From Dasysyrphus tricinctus (lineage: Eukaryota > Arthropoda > Insecta > Diptera > Syrphidae): a stretch of 64,000 nt of DNA. Below the pieces are notes generated by a model, which searched no databases, was not told the origin of the DNA, and saw only the letters and a list, made by a program, of their open reading frames with translations. Position 1 is the stretch's first letter, and every line of letters starts with the position of its first letter. Shown here piece after piece: positions 42,670 to 54,652 of this stretch. Location of the stretch: the NCBI GenBank assembly GCA_963921185.1, contig OY992531.1, positions 161,326,017 through 161,390,016 on the forward strand, written 5' to 3'. The position numbers and the translations under genes are program-made.

Positions 42670-43420
42670 AAGGTCGGCTGACTTAATCGTCCTCAGGGTG
42701 TTCATTCCCGGTTGTCAATGGTGTTTTTGGTGTAGGTTGGGGGAAGTGTTGGCGTTTAGCCACGGTAGAAGGCTGACCCAATGTCGGCGTAGAACGAGAC
42801 TGCTTCCTCGTTGTCCATGATTATGTTGTCATCAAGAGTTTCCATTACACTGAGGTACCTTGGCTCCGGGTGTCGTTGTTCAGTGGTCATTCTTCTCATT
42901 AGCTAATTCGGGTGGTCGATGGTGTTCCGTACTAGTCTCTTCGCTGAAAGGACTAGGTATTTGTCCAGCGGGACTATGTTGGCTTCGGAATACAGAAGTT
43001 CGTTTCTGTAGTGTTTCCGCCGCTGCGGGTCGAAGTACAGTCCGGTGTAAATTCTGAGAATCTTCCCTTCGAATACTTGAAGCTCCTTCATGGCTGTCTA
43101 CGAGATTGAAAACCAGACTGGGAAGGAGTAGCTGATGACAGGTCGTAAGAGCTGCTTGCAGATCAGTAGCTTCGTTGATTGGCTTAGTCCTTTTCTTCAC
43201 CAATGGATGTAGCCCAGCTGGCTTTTTTGAGTACATTTCTTGAGTGCGGGTTGAACCTAAGCAACTCATTGAACTGGACTCCCAGGTACTTCACATTCTT
43301 TTTGGCAGCTATGGTGGATCCATCAGGGAGTCTCAAGACCAGATTTCTGCAGTTGGCTGCAGTGCGAATACCTCTACCAGTTGAAGGCCTCCTGAAGCAG
43401 ACAAGTTCCGACTTGGAAAG
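42670..43420 (-). pseudogene. Jockey-like LINE, 3' part of reverse transcriptase
   Basis: Minus-strand frames reading RNLVLRLPDGSTIAAKKNVK, then YLGVQFNELLRFNPHSRNVL, and after a frameshift MKELQVFEGKILRIYTGLYF and ELLYSEANIVPLDKYL. This is the thumb/connection region downstream of the YxDD motif in Jockey-type elements. The catalytic part is missing (5' truncation near 43420) and there are frameshifts around 43140-43200. Confidence 0.7.
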
Positions 43421-43429
43421 TGATGATTA

Positions 43430-44456
43430 ATTAAAGCCTTCGAGCGAAGGAGATGATACACTTATGCCTTAGACAAATGTGCAGCAGGTCTGCACGCATC
43501 GCTGCGAGTAGAGCTGCACTCAAAACACATGTGCATACACTTAAATATTTTTCATACAAAAGACTCCATCACCCTTTTAGTATGAAATTTTTCGGTATTT
43601 CTAGATAATTTTTATACACAAATGTAGTTTTGTATTTTAACTTTACTTAAAATCTTAGTCTTGTAGATCCGAGCATTAGAAGCAAAGTTATAATTCTTTT
43701 AAGCTACGGAAACCGAAGTTTTTTTTAAAGTTTCTTATTATTTTTTGATTAAAATCAATTTTAAGAAGGAAAATTTAGAGAAGTGGCCCTGCCGTCTCTC
43801 ACGCTGCATTTAACTAGAAAAAGCTAGTTACATATTTCTAGAGGAGGATTGAAGCAATAACTTTTTAAGCATAATTTTTAAAAATTGTGTAATTTTTCAT
43901 TCACATTTGCATTTTGAAAAGTGAAAATCAAACCGATGTAGGACTCAATCTGCTTCCTAGTATGAAATAAATTAAATATTAAAAAAAATATATATACAAA
44001 AATGTAGCCTGACATTAAACCTTTCCATAAAAGCCTTAGTTTTGAAGATCGGACAGTCAAAACCGAAGTTATAAGCTTTCCAATCGATCAACTTGAAGGC
44101 TATTTGTGCACAATGGAACTTTTCTCCACTGAACCTGGTCAGCGGTCGACAAACAACCACCTTTTGCTGCGCAGCTAATTTAGAAATAGAGACATCGTGC
44201 AGCTCTGAGCTGCATGAAAAAGGCTGCACGTGTGCCATTAGTATATCATGGAATTAATCCTACATATAATTTGTGAGCACCAAATGGTAAACACAAAAGG
44301 TTATTTTTAACATGAATGATACATGGGTACAAATGACAGGAACCAAAGTCCGGAATAGTGGTACAGTGGGACGTGCCACACGTTGTTGTACAGCATGCTT
44401 AATAATAAAACACTATTACGTCATATACATATATTAAAAAAATAATAATAATCATG
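43430..44456. other. Non-coding interval
   Basis: Contains two copies of the interspersed repeat described at 40190 (43560-43710 and 43860-44080) and GCTGCA-rich patches near 43490 and 44160-44235. No gene seen. Confidence 0.5.
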
Positions 44457-45366
44457 CCTATTACCGATGTCGTCTCGTTTTTTCGACAACTCTCCTCTGT
44501 CGTGTCGTTTTTCAATCGGCATTCCATAACTTTTTCGACGCGACAAATCTATAGCAGATTTTTAAACGATGAAAAAGTAATAGATATCTGTCAAACTCAA
44601 GTGGAATTAAAAAAAAAAAATAAAAAAATCATTAGACAACGCTCAAAAAACGACAAGTGCGGTTTAGTTGTATGACATACATATTTGCAATAATTAAGTA
44701 ATTAAAGTGATTAGTTTCAAATGTTTTATAAAACAAATAGTGATAGTGACGAGGATGAAGAAGTAGAAACGCGGAGTTTCGAAAATTTACAGTAAATAAT
44801 GCATAAAAGAAATCACGTAGATAAGGCATAACTCAGAACCATTTGTTTTAGATTAAACTTTTGTACGCTTAAACAGATTCAAGCAGTAAGATTATCAAAA
44901 CAATCTGATTCCATTCCCTTTTTTATATCAATTTTTTTTTTTGTATGGCTTTCAGAAAACCCCTTGCAAGCTGTCGTTCCTTTCCTTCAGCTCGACAAGC
45001 GTCTGGCACTGATTTTGGCTTGATAATTGTAATTGCCAATAGCCAATGTGAGAAAATATTCTATAGTTTTGTTTATGATGAATTAAATAACAATGCATTT
45101 TATAAAATAAATTATTTAAAATGAATATTTATCATTTTGCGGCCTTTCATCTCTCTGTCGTGAACAAATTTTTGATCGACAGATACCGTCGTTTTTTTCG
45201 TTGACGTCGCTTCTTTTCGTCTTACAGAATGCAGATTAAGAACTTTCAACGACGTTTGACGTTTACTCACGACAACGAAACGAGTGACAAAAGTTGAAAA
45301 CGACAAATGGAATACAGATTGTGTCGTGTCGTATATTTTGCTGTCGTTTACGACATCGGTAATAGG
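44457..45366. mobile_element. GTCGT-rich TIR element
   Basis: 910 bp. Inverted ends CCTATTACCGATGTCGT. The subterminal 150-200 bp on each side are packed with GTCGT on the left and ACGAC/GTCGT on the right. The middle (44600-45120) is plain AT-rich DNA. I could not define a target duplication. No transposase is present. Confidence 0.6.
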
Positions 45367-46249
45367 GGTGAATATTAAAGAAATAGGACACACATCGACC
45401 GTATTTGTACGAGGCAAGACTCCGCGCGACCACTTGGACCATTCCGTCGTGCTTGTAACGTTGTCGATCGGTATCAAAGACATGAGTGTCAAGTAAGCAA
45501 AGCAACTTTGACGAATAGAAAAATGGTTAATTGGATAATTCGCTGTTAATTAGTTGTGACAATTTTGAATTCGTCGTTCAATGTTTTCTATGCTTTTTTG
45601 GGTGCTTTGCAAACTTAATAATTTGCAAGGCTTAATAATTTGCCATTAATTAGTCGTTAATTAGTTGTGGCAATTTCAATTTGATCTTGCAATGTTTTCT
45701 ACGTTTTTTGAGTGCTTTGCTAACTTGATATCAAGTCAGCAACCAACTCTCAGATCTCATTTTCCTGAACAAGCCTAATCAAAAATCAGTGCTGTCCCCT
45801 TTCACACGAAGAAAGAAGTTGCTAGAGATTTTTTTGACGTTTTCTTTTAATCTCCTTAAAAATCTCTCGTACCTTTCATACGAGGAAACAAATCTCCAGG
45901 CAATTTTTGAAATTTCCTTTGAAAATCTATTGGTTGAACACACCTTAACCTAGATGTGAAAGAAAATGTCAAAAAATCTCCTCAAATCCTCGACCGGGGA
46001 GATTCTGTTCGCCCCTCTTTCCTCCTGCCCTTCTCACCCAGGAACTAAAAGTTGCTGGCAACTCAGTTTCCTCGTGTGAAAGGGCACTCACGGATTGAGA
46101 AATGGACAGGTGCATAATTTGTCGTTAATTAGTTGTGACAATTTCGAATTTGTCGTTCTATGTTTTTCGAAAAGTAGTAAAAACTTCCAAAACTTAATAT
46201 GATATTCCTTGATAGTTTGCCATTAATTAGTCGTTTGTCGCTGACGACA
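45367..46249. repeat. Imperfect repeats of TTAATTAGTTGTGACAATTT with a nested MITE
   Basis: TTAATTAGTTGTGACAATTT or a variant followed by TTTGTCGTTCAATGTTTTCTA recurs near 45546, 45657 and 46124, with CTTAATAATTTGCCATTAATTAGTCG between. The MITE at 45788-46088 separates the second and third copies. It may be part of, or derived from, the GTCGT-rich element next to it. Confidence 0.5.
45788..46088. mobile_element. MITE with AGTGC...CCCTTTCACACGA ends
   Basis: 301 bp. The left end is AGTGCTGTCCCCTTTCACAC; the right is the complement of AGTGCCCTTTCACACGAGG. The interior has internal inverted segments (AAATCTCC/GGAGATT). The target duplication is unclear. Confidence 0.65.
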
Positions 46250-47145
46250 TTGACATAATCCGACGAACAAAGGGTGATGTCAGTGGAGCTTTTGTGATAT
46301 TGAGAAAGGAAGCCAAGAAGATGGGTTTAACGGTGAATGAAAGCAATACGAAATATATATGCTGTTAATAAGAAAGGACACCCAACACCGACGCACGTCT
46401 CGGACAGAACGTCACTATAGACAGCTATAATTTTAAGGTGGTCAGAGACTTTGTCTACCTAGGATCCGCTATAAACTCAGCGAACGATACCAGTGCTGAG
46501 ATCAAACGAAGAATTACTCTTGCCAATCGCTGTTTCTTTGGGCTAAGAAGGCAATTGAGAAGCGAAGCCCTCTCTCGAGGAACTAAACTGTCCCTGAATA
46601 AGACGCTTGCTGATGGAGACGTTTTGTTGACGCCCTGTTGCCCAGCCGGGGTTACAGGACACGATAATGATAAGACGCTTATCATCCCGGTCCTGATGTA
46701 TGGTACAGATGCATTGACACTGTTAACGGTGGATAAGAACGCGTTAGGCTGTTTCAAGAGGAAAATTCTCCGGGGGATTTTTTGTCACGTCTGCATAGAT
46801 GGGGAATGGAGAAGAAGATACAACAACGAACTATACGGGCTGTACAGCGACACCGACCTAGCCACAAAAGTGAAAAGCCATCGACTGAGATGGCTGGGTC
46901 ACCTAGAGTGAATGGAAACAATGCTCCGGCCCGGAAAGTCTTTGAATCCAACCCCGTGGGACAGCACAGTAGAGGTGGACAGCGTTAAAGGTGGCGCACG
47001 CAAGTGGAATAGGACCTCAACCAACTTGGCGTGCGAAACTGGAGACAGCTAGCTGGAAACCGAGCCGGCTGGAAGAAGCTTGTTGGTTGAGGCCCTGGTC
47101 AACCCCGGACTGTAGCGCCACCTTAAGTAAGTAAGTAAATAATAA
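46250..47145 (+). pseudogene. RTE-like LINE, 3' half of reverse transcriptase and tail
   Basis: Begins at the catalytic DDIDII motif, then KKMGLTVNESNTKYM-like sequence, DFVYLGSAINSANDTSAEIK, VLMYGTDALTLLTVD, CFKRKILRGIF and SHRLRWLGHLE. A 72-bp in-frame insertion lies at 46609-46680. The element ends with GGTGGCGCACGCAAGTGG and related sequence, then a TAAG tandem tail near 47126. A similar but cleaner copy lies at 53432-53965. The palm N-terminal half is missing here but appears downstream at 47185. Confidence 0.75.
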
Positions 47146-47184
47146 ATGTCTGTCATGTTTTGGAATTGTTTCGATATTACTCTA

Positions 47185-47625
47185 CTTAAGTTGCCAAAGA
47201 AAAGTGATCTTAAGAATCGTAACAATTAGCGAGGTAGTACAGTTTTGTCCGTTTTTCCAAAACTAATGGCAACCATCATTCTGGAGTGGATAAAGGTTAG
47301 AATCGAGTCTACACTCAAGAGGCATCAAGCTGGTTTCCGCAGTGGGCGGTTGTGTGTTGACCATATTAACACTCTGCGCATCGTTCTTGAGCAGAGTTTC
47401 AATCACCACTTTACCTCATGTTCGTGGATTTTGAGAAGGCCTTTGACCGAGTCAACCGTGAATGTATATGGAGATCACTTCTTGGTAGGGGAATTCCTCC
47501 AAAAATTGTTGCCATTATAAGAGAGTCCTATAACAACGCAAGATGTTTTGTTTTACACAATGGACAGCTATCCGACTCTTTCGAAGTGCGGGAGGGTGTC
47601 AGACAGGGGGATGTTTTGACGGCCA
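47185..47625 (+). pseudogene. RTE-like LINE, 5' half of reverse transcriptase
   Basis: Frames reading LPKKSDLKNRNN, FPKLMATIILEWIKVRIEST, HQAGFRSGRLCVDHINTLRI and, after a shift, MFVDFEKAFDRVNRECIWRS, GIPPKIVAIIRESYNNARCF and REGVRQGDVL. These are reverse transcriptase boxes 1-4 (with the first catalytic Asp in FVDFEKAFD). They stop just before the YxDD box, where the sequence jumps to an unrelated repeat. It complements the neighbouring 3' half, but in swapped order. Confidence 0.75.
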
Positions 47626-48225
47626 GCGTTGGAACAACGGAGAGACAGGGAATTCAATTGAAAGGCTTAGGCCTGGCGCCAACTAGGCAACTTTTAGTTG
47701 TTCTCCCCAGCAACTTTTTGTTGCTCCCGATCCAATTACATTGGGTTATATGGGAGAGCGCCACTGATCTCTATAATACACTGGATAGCGTATCCATACA
47801 AAAATGTTGACTCCAATTGAAGAGCTGTTATACGGTGCGCTTACCTTCAAGTTTATAACAGTATAACTAATTAACTTTTTTTTTGTGTCAAAGTGACGAC
47901 AAGAACGTCAAACAATTTTATTTCTGAGTGTAATCGAAATTTATTTTATGTTGTGGTTTGTGTTTCTGGCGCTGTGCAGCTTATTGTTTTTTTTTTGTTT
48001 AATTTGGTCTCAATTCATTTTCACAAAAATAATAATCGTAAAAATAGATAGAGTTAATCAAAGTTTTTTATATATGCTAAAAAGCATCCAACAAATTCAT
48101 CTTACTGGGTCAAAAGTACAGAAAAAAAACTGCAGAAAATGAGAAATCTTGCTTCGACAGCAGTTTTCAGAGAAAATCGCATCTAGAACTTCACGGCAAT
48201 GGTGGCCATCCCTACTACATAATCT
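47626..48225. other. Non-coding interval
   Basis: 47668-47760 carries a GGCGCCAACTAGGCAACTTT stretch with TTAGTTGTT and AACTTTTTGTTGC inverted motifs, probably a small repeat. The rest is AT-rich with no gene. Confidence 0.4.
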
Positions 48226-48860
48226 TCAAAATAGTCCAAAAACAAAGGAAAGGGTGAAACCGTTCGAGCGCTCTCTACGTCTGGTCCGAGACTGGAATGC
48301 TAAATATTTTTGATGTTCTTGGCAGATCTGCCAGTGAAGCATATAATCAGAACATAATCGACGTCGGATAATCCCGGAATCTTGGTCCTGAAGATATATC
48401 AAAACTAAGAGAAGGCAATAATCTTCTGTATGAATGAGGGACAAATGCACTCCTGCCGGCTGCGTTTCTAAATTCAATGGGAGCCAAATACTGAAGGTCA
48501 AATGTTCCATATGCATCTGGGAAATATTCCCCAGAAGCAGGCCAGAACAAAACGAAACGCTGTGTGTCGGTGAATATTTACTCGGTCTTACCTGAATTTT
48601 ACCAGGGATAACCATGTGAACAGGAAGCTGTTATTGAAACAAGAGGTCCAACCAACCACAGACGAAAATCCCAGAAAGAAGCCGTGACTGGAGGAAATTG
48701 AATTGACTGTGCAGCCGGCAATATCGAACGAGAAACTAGCACAAAAGTGACTGCTAGAGAATAATCGTGCCTGTGAACTAATGAAAGAGAAATTCTATTC
48801 TTTGTTATTGATGCAGCTAAGGAAAAGCCTGTCAACCCGTCATCATCTTCAGTCAGAGCA
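48226..48860. pseudogene. Unrecognised coding-like stretch
   Basis: Less AT-rich than its surroundings and open on both strands with few stops. Plus-strand frames include EAYNQNIIDVG, SRNLGPEDISKLREGNNLLY and NALLPAAFLNSMGA, followed by charged Lys/Glu-rich sequence. The minus strand gives FWPASGEYFPDAYGTFDLQY and SRSILPAAQSIQFPPVTASF. I favour the plus strand because its frame has an amphipathic, charged composition, but I recognise no family. It may be a decayed transposon gene or a host pseudogene. Confidence 0.3.
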
Positions 48861-49943
48861 AGGAAGTCCTAATAGAATTGTACGTTGAATTAAAATCGAC
48901 CACGGAAGTGACTGAATTGCGTCATGACATCGAATTGATTGAGAATGTATCAAATTCAACCGAATAGAATGCATCCCGAACTAAATATGAATGGGAACAA
49001 TGGATATTTACTTTGTGGATATACATACAGATACAAAAATAAAAGTTTATTAATTTTTTATAATCTTTTTTTACTTTTTGCTTATTAATTTTGAACTTAG
49101 AATTGCAATGCAATACTTTTTCATCAATTTACGGTAAGAGCAAGGTTAAGAAAGATATGGAAAGTAGAAATTTCAAACATTGGAAAAACAATGTTATAGG
49201 TAGGTAGTCTTACATACATAATTATTGTTTATTGATCAATTTACACAGAAATAACGAAAAAGAGGGTAAAGTACAAAGTTCAAGTGAATTTTGAATTTTT
49301 TTTCAAATTTTCTTCATATTCTATTATTATCTATGAAAAAGTAGGTATTATATTGATTTATGGTAATTCTAGTGACGTCCTGAGAGCAAGTTGGGATAAA
49401 GGGAAGGTGGTTGGGTTCAAAATGTCCTTTTTTACACAGTGTTTATTTTCATATGAAAAACACTGTTTCTTCAGAAGTAAGCAGCACACAGGACCAGAGC
49501 AATTTGTATATTGAATGGAGAACAAGGCTGGTATCTTTTATACTATTACGCCGTGGACGCACTTCAATACCGGAAATGCATTATCGAGGGAGACTTCTAA
49601 AAAATCTGAATAATTCAGCGAAATAAGTATTTCATAGACAACATTATATTTAAATTAAAATCAATGCCAATCCGGTAGACGGCCTTGGGCCATACCAAAA
49701 AGCGACTTAGAAACATTTTATGTAACACTTATAATGAAATAAAGTCAATTATTACTACTACACAGGACCAGAGGCGGTATATTATTCTATTTAAGATATA
49801 TCTAATATTAAACCTCATGAACTTAAGCCTTGGCATATATTTTAGATCTCATTACTTCTTTTGGATGAAATATAATTTTCTTTGATTTTGTCATTTACCC
49901 TTTTCCGCTAATATGCTTTTTTTACAAAATATTCACGAAAGAT
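48861..49943. other. Non-coding interval
   Basis: AT-rich with no supportable gene. Two CACAGGACCAGAG motifs (49487, 49760) suggest a diverged local repeat. Confidence 0.4.
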
Positions 49944-49945
49944 GT

Positions 49946-50002
49946 GGGTGGAAATGGTGCAGTGGATGTAGTGCTTGACTGCTAACTTAGAGGTGTGGGT
50001 TC
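49946..50002 (+). ncRNA. tRNA-like SINE head (or tRNA), cut by the assembly gap
   Basis: A box TGGTGCAGTGG (49955-49965) matches the pol III consensus TRGYNNARNNG, an anticodon-like loop CTGCTAA follows, and GGTTC, the first five bases of a B box, is at 49998-50002 where the gap starts. A-to-B spacing of 43 bases fits a tRNA. Stem pairing is imperfect, so a tRNA-derived SINE is more likely than a functional tRNA. Confidence 0.5.
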
Positions 50003-50202
50003 NNNNNNNNNNNNNNNNNNNNNNNNNNNNNNNNNNNNNNNNNNNNNNNNNNNNNNNNNNNNNNNNNNNNNNNNNNNNNNNNNNNNNNNNNNNNNNNNNN
50101 NNNNNNNNNNNNNNNNNNNNNNNNNNNNNNNNNNNNNNNNNNNNNNNNNNNNNNNNNNNNNNNNNNNNNNNNNNNNNNNNNNNNNNNNNNNNNNNNNNNN
50201 NN
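50003..50202. other. Assembly gap (200 N)
   Basis: Exactly 200 undetermined bases, probably of nominal size. Open frames that cross it are meaningless. Confidence 0.99.
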
Positions 50203-50837
50203 ACACAAACATGTGTTATACCATTTTGGAAAGTACATTAAACAGGCCAATTTTGATCAAATTTGCCACTTATGTTCTCATACATTTTTTCCCTTTATTT
50301 TTTTTTCAAACTTTGGTGAAAAAAATATTGAATTAATTTTGAACAAAAAAAATAATTTTAAAAAATTATAACACAAAAACTGCATTAGCTGGTGTAAAAA
50401 TTTACTGCCCATCATTTAAAACGGTTATTCAAGAATATTATAAAAATACAACAATAATAAGAATCCTTTATGGGTGGCCGTTGTAATTAGGTATTTTAGG
50501 AGACCCTGAATTTTTTAACATTTTCGAAAATAAATTATACCATGGAGACCACAAGAAAAATACACTAGTCAACAATAGTAAAGGAACAAATTTTTTTTCA
50601 ATTTTTGTTAGCGTTTTTTGAAGAGCTGTATCTTTGTGACGAGTGGTCGTATTGAGTTGAAATAAAAAGCATTTTACAGCTTTATGTTTTTTGTTTCGAG
50701 ATTTGTTTGCAAACAAATTTTTTTGAAGTACCGTTATTGCGTTATTGCAAAAAATGAGACGAGACAACTAAATTATTTTTTTTGAAGGTCCTCATTTCTA
50801 TGGATAATTTTTTTTGAGTCAATTTAATGTCATGATC

Positions 50838-52065
50838 AGATACCTTGTTTATTCAGCTTCAATTCAGTTTTTTTGTTGTTGTCGTACGATTTTTTTTGAC
50901 ATGGTTTATCTGACTTTGAATGAAAAAAGATACTTTTAGCCTTGATTACCAATATCTCAGCAAGTAATGACGTTATAAAAATTTCAAAGACAGTTTTGGA
51001 AATTTGAAAAAGCGTTATACAAGATTTTTTTTATGATTTTGTAGAAATTATTTTTTTTTACCGTTCACCGTTAGTTTAAAAAAAGTACTAAAAACCGACG
51101 TTTTGTGGTCTTTTCGTAAATCTTTTTTTTTCGTTGCAAATATTGATTGCATGGCTTGCGATTGAATGCAAATTTATAGACTTTTAAATCATCAATATTC
51201 TTGTAAATTTTCAAATTGATTCATCGAACCGTTTTTCCTCACCAAAACTTCAAAGTCTTACAAGCCAGGTAAAGGAACAAATTGTGGTGTTCCTAAACAA
51301 TGCAAAGTTGTCATCAAAATGACAAGAAAACCGCAATTCCAGTGGATTTTTTTCACAGTTTTGCATTAGTTAGATACTTTTTGAATGGAAATGAAAAACA
51401 AAATTACATTTTTCAAAAAAAAAAAAAAATATAAAAAATCAAGTTTTTTTGTTTGAAATTTTTTTTAAATTAATTTTTTTATTTTTTTGTTTAATGTACT
51501 TTTTATTTCATTTCAATTCAAAAAAGTATCTAACTAATGCAAAACTGTAAAAAAAATCCACTGGAATTGCGGTTTTCTTGTCATTTTGATGACAACTTCG
51601 CATTGTTTAGGAACACCACAATTTGTTCCTTTACCTGGCTTGTAAGACTTTGAAGTTTTGGTGAGGAAAAAACGGTTCGATGAATCAATTTGAAAATTTA
51701 CAAGAATATTGATGATTTAAAAGTCTATAAATTTGCATTCAATTGCAAGCCATGCAATCAATATTTGCAACGAAAAAAAAAGATTTACGAAAAGACCACA
51801 AAACGTCGGTTTTTAGTACTTTTTTTAAACTAACGGTGAACGGTAAAAAAAAATAATTTCTACAAAATCATAAAAAATCTTGTAAAACGCTTTTTCAAAT
51901 TTCCAAAACTGTCTTTGAAATTTTTATAACGTCATTACTTGCTGAGATATTGGTAATCAAGGCTAAAAGTATCTTTTTTCATTCAAAGTCAGATAAACCA
52001 TGTCAAAAAAAAATCGTACGACAACAACAAAAAAACTGAATTGAAGCTGAATAAACAAGGTATCT
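50838..52065. repeat. 1.2-kb inner palindrome
   Basis: AGATACCTTGTTTATTCAGC at 50838 pairs with its complement ending at 52065. The two arms of about 570 bp match base for base over most of their length, with a loop near 51404-51495. The corresponding position in the other arm of the large foldback (56158-56166) has no such insert, so it was added later. Confidence 0.85.
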
Positions 52066-53431
52066 ACGTCCAAAAAGTTAGCTCACCAACATAGGCATAA
52101 ATAATTAAAAATTTTATTAGAATTGTATGCTCTTTTTGTGCTATTTTTGTGTTGTTTTCGCGATTTTTGTGCTGCAATATATTTTTTTGTATGCAATGTT
52201 GTGTCACCTTAAATTTAAGCTGGCATAACTTTGTCAATTATTAACCGATTTTAATAAGAGTGGTGTCATAATTTTGTGCTCTTTGTGTGTTATTTATCTG
52301 CATTTAAAAAAAAATTGATTCTAAGGTTTATTTTTCTTTTTATGCAATTCTGTGTCACCTTGAATTAAAGGTAGCACAACTTTCTCAATTACTAACTAAT
52401 TTCAATCAAACCGGTTTCATAATTTTGTGCTCTTTGTGTGTTATATATCTGCATTTAAAAAAATTTGATTAAAATATTCAATTTTTTTTGTATGCAATGT
52501 TGTACCACCAGGGGCTTATAACACAATACATAAAGTGCTTGTTGAACAAGTAAAATTCAACAACTTTTTAAATGTGTGTAACACGAAACGACAAGTCTAG
52601 GAGAACTTAAATAATTGTTTTGGGTTCTTTCAACAAGTGGGAAATTTCATAAATCCATCGTTTCTGTAACTGGAAACAACAAGAGTTCAACGAATAGAGA
52701 ATAAACTTGTTGAATAATTGATAAATTGCGACTGACGGACGGTTGCGGCCTTGTTCGAAGTCAACAAATTAGAAATAAACACTTGCAGTAGTGTTTATCA
52801 AGTGATGGAATCGGGAAGATTGCTAAAAATGTATTTATTGGTATAATTATTTGATTACAAAATGTTTTAATTTCTATTCTGAATCGAACAATGATAATGA
52901 GAATCAAAAATAGACAAACATATTCAGAGAAAAAATTGTTTTTGAAATAGAGCCACATGTGTTTTCCGGGTGTGGTGCCTTAAATGTTGATAACATTTCT
53001 GAAAGTCCCTCCAATAAATCATCATTTCATAAGCAAACATAGTCAAAATTTTGATGTTTTAAGTTAAGTATGTTTACAGAAATTACCGTAAAAAAAATAC
53101 TTTTATTCTGTCAAACCGGCATAACTTTATCCCTTATACTGACAGCTAAGAAGGTTAGCGTCATTTTGCAGTTTCGGTAACATGCCTGATTTTTTTCCCA
53201 GCAGAATGACATTTCTACAGTTTTGTGTCAGTCGTTGGAAAAAGTATATGATAGGTAGGAATTTCCTCGAAAAGTGACACTTTTTGTTTTGTGTCTTTTT
53301 ACTGCAAAAATTTGATCAAGAAAAACTGCGAATTTCTTTTGATTACTTGAAGAAGTGTCACTTTTCAAATAATTTGATTTTACTTCACTTTTTAGATTGC
53401 CTATTAATCAGTTTTGCATTAAGAAGCTATT

Positions 53432-53965
53432 ACTTACTTACTTACTTACTTAAGGTGGCGCTACAGTCCGGGGTGGACCAGGGCCTCAACCAACAAGCTT
53501 CTTCCAGCCGGCTCGGTTTCTAGCTAGCTGTCTCCAGTTTCGCACGCCAAGTTGGTTGAGGTCCTCTTCCACTTGCGTGCGCCACCTTTTACGCTGTCCA
53601 CCTCTACTGCGTTGTCCCACGGGGTTGGATTCAAAGACTTTCCGGGCCGGAGCATTGGTGTCCATTCGCTCTAGATGACCCAGCCATCTCAGTCGTTGGC
53701 TTTTCACTTTTGTGGCTAGGTCGGTGTCGCTGTACAGCCCATACAGTTCGTTGTTGTATCTTCTTCTCCATTCCCCATCTATGCAGACGGGACCAAAAAT
53801 CACCCGGAGAATTTTCCTCTCAAAACAGCCTAACGCGTTCTCATCCACTGTTAGCAGTGTCCATGCCTCTGCACCATACATCAGGACCGGGATGATAAGC
53901 GTCTTATACAGGGACAGTTTAGTTGCTCGAGAGAGGGCTTTGCTTCTCAATTGTTGTCTCGTCTC
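53432..53965 (-). pseudogene. RTE-like LINE, 5'-truncated insertion with target duplication
   Basis: Minus-strand frame: MRSKALSRATKLSLYKTLII, VLMYGAEAWTLLTVDENALG, CFERKILRVIFGPVCIDGEW, RLRWLGHLERMDTNAPARKV and GVRNWRQLARNRAGWKKL. A TAAG-repeat tail lies at the 3' end (53432-53451). A 14-bp duplication ATTAAGAAGCTATT flanks it (53418-53431 and 53966-53979). 5' truncation plus a duplication is the usual product of target-primed reverse transcription. It shows the undisturbed form of the region that carries a 72-bp insertion at 46609. Confidence 0.88.
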
Positions 53966-54312
53966 ATTAAGAAGCTATTGGTTACTCTAACAAGAAGTAA
54001 GAGTTGTATCAATGCAAAAGAATAAAGCCTAAGACTTAATTAATAGATATTTCTAGACAACAATACATTTCAAATAGGCTCAACTTTACACGTAAAATGG
54101 CTTTTCATATTTAAATGATTGAACTACTCATTGCAATATTAAAAGTTATTTTATGTGGAAAGTTGGGCCTATTTGAAATTTGATTTGGCTAAAAATATCG
54201 ATTAAGTCTTGAGCTTTATTTGTCCATCAAAATTATAAATGATTTTGCTTTCTAAATGTCTGAAAATCAACCATTTCAATAATGTGTTTCAATGATAGCT
54301 ATAATAGCCATT

Positions 54313-54652
54313 CCACACTATCCCACTGAGTATTAACACTTGTCAAAAAAGTGGGAAGAAATCATGTATAATAGTGTGGAAACAAAATGTGAAATTTCAT
54401 CACACACAAATTGACAGCGCATCCGACACGATTTGACATGTGTTTATACCTGAAAATATTTAGGATTGGTTCTAAAACCATCACACATTCTATCCCACTT
54501 GGGCGTTTGAGGTTATGGTGAAACTGATTTGTTTTGATGCAAGTGTGGAAGCAAAATATGAAAATCATTTTCATCACACAAATTTGGCAGTCGTATGAAA
54601 TTCTTTCCCACTTTATTCTGACATGTGTTAATACTCTGTGGGATAGTGTAGA
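54313..54652. mobile_element. MITE with ACACTATCCCAC ends
   Basis: About 340 bp. ACACTATCCCACTGAGTATT at the left and the complement of ACACTATCCCACAGAGTATT at the right. A second, inner pair of CTATCCCACTT motifs lies near 54490. No coding capacity. Confidence 0.7.

Noticed and set aside
49975..50336. Open frames crossing the N block
   Set aside because: They are artefacts of unknown bases.
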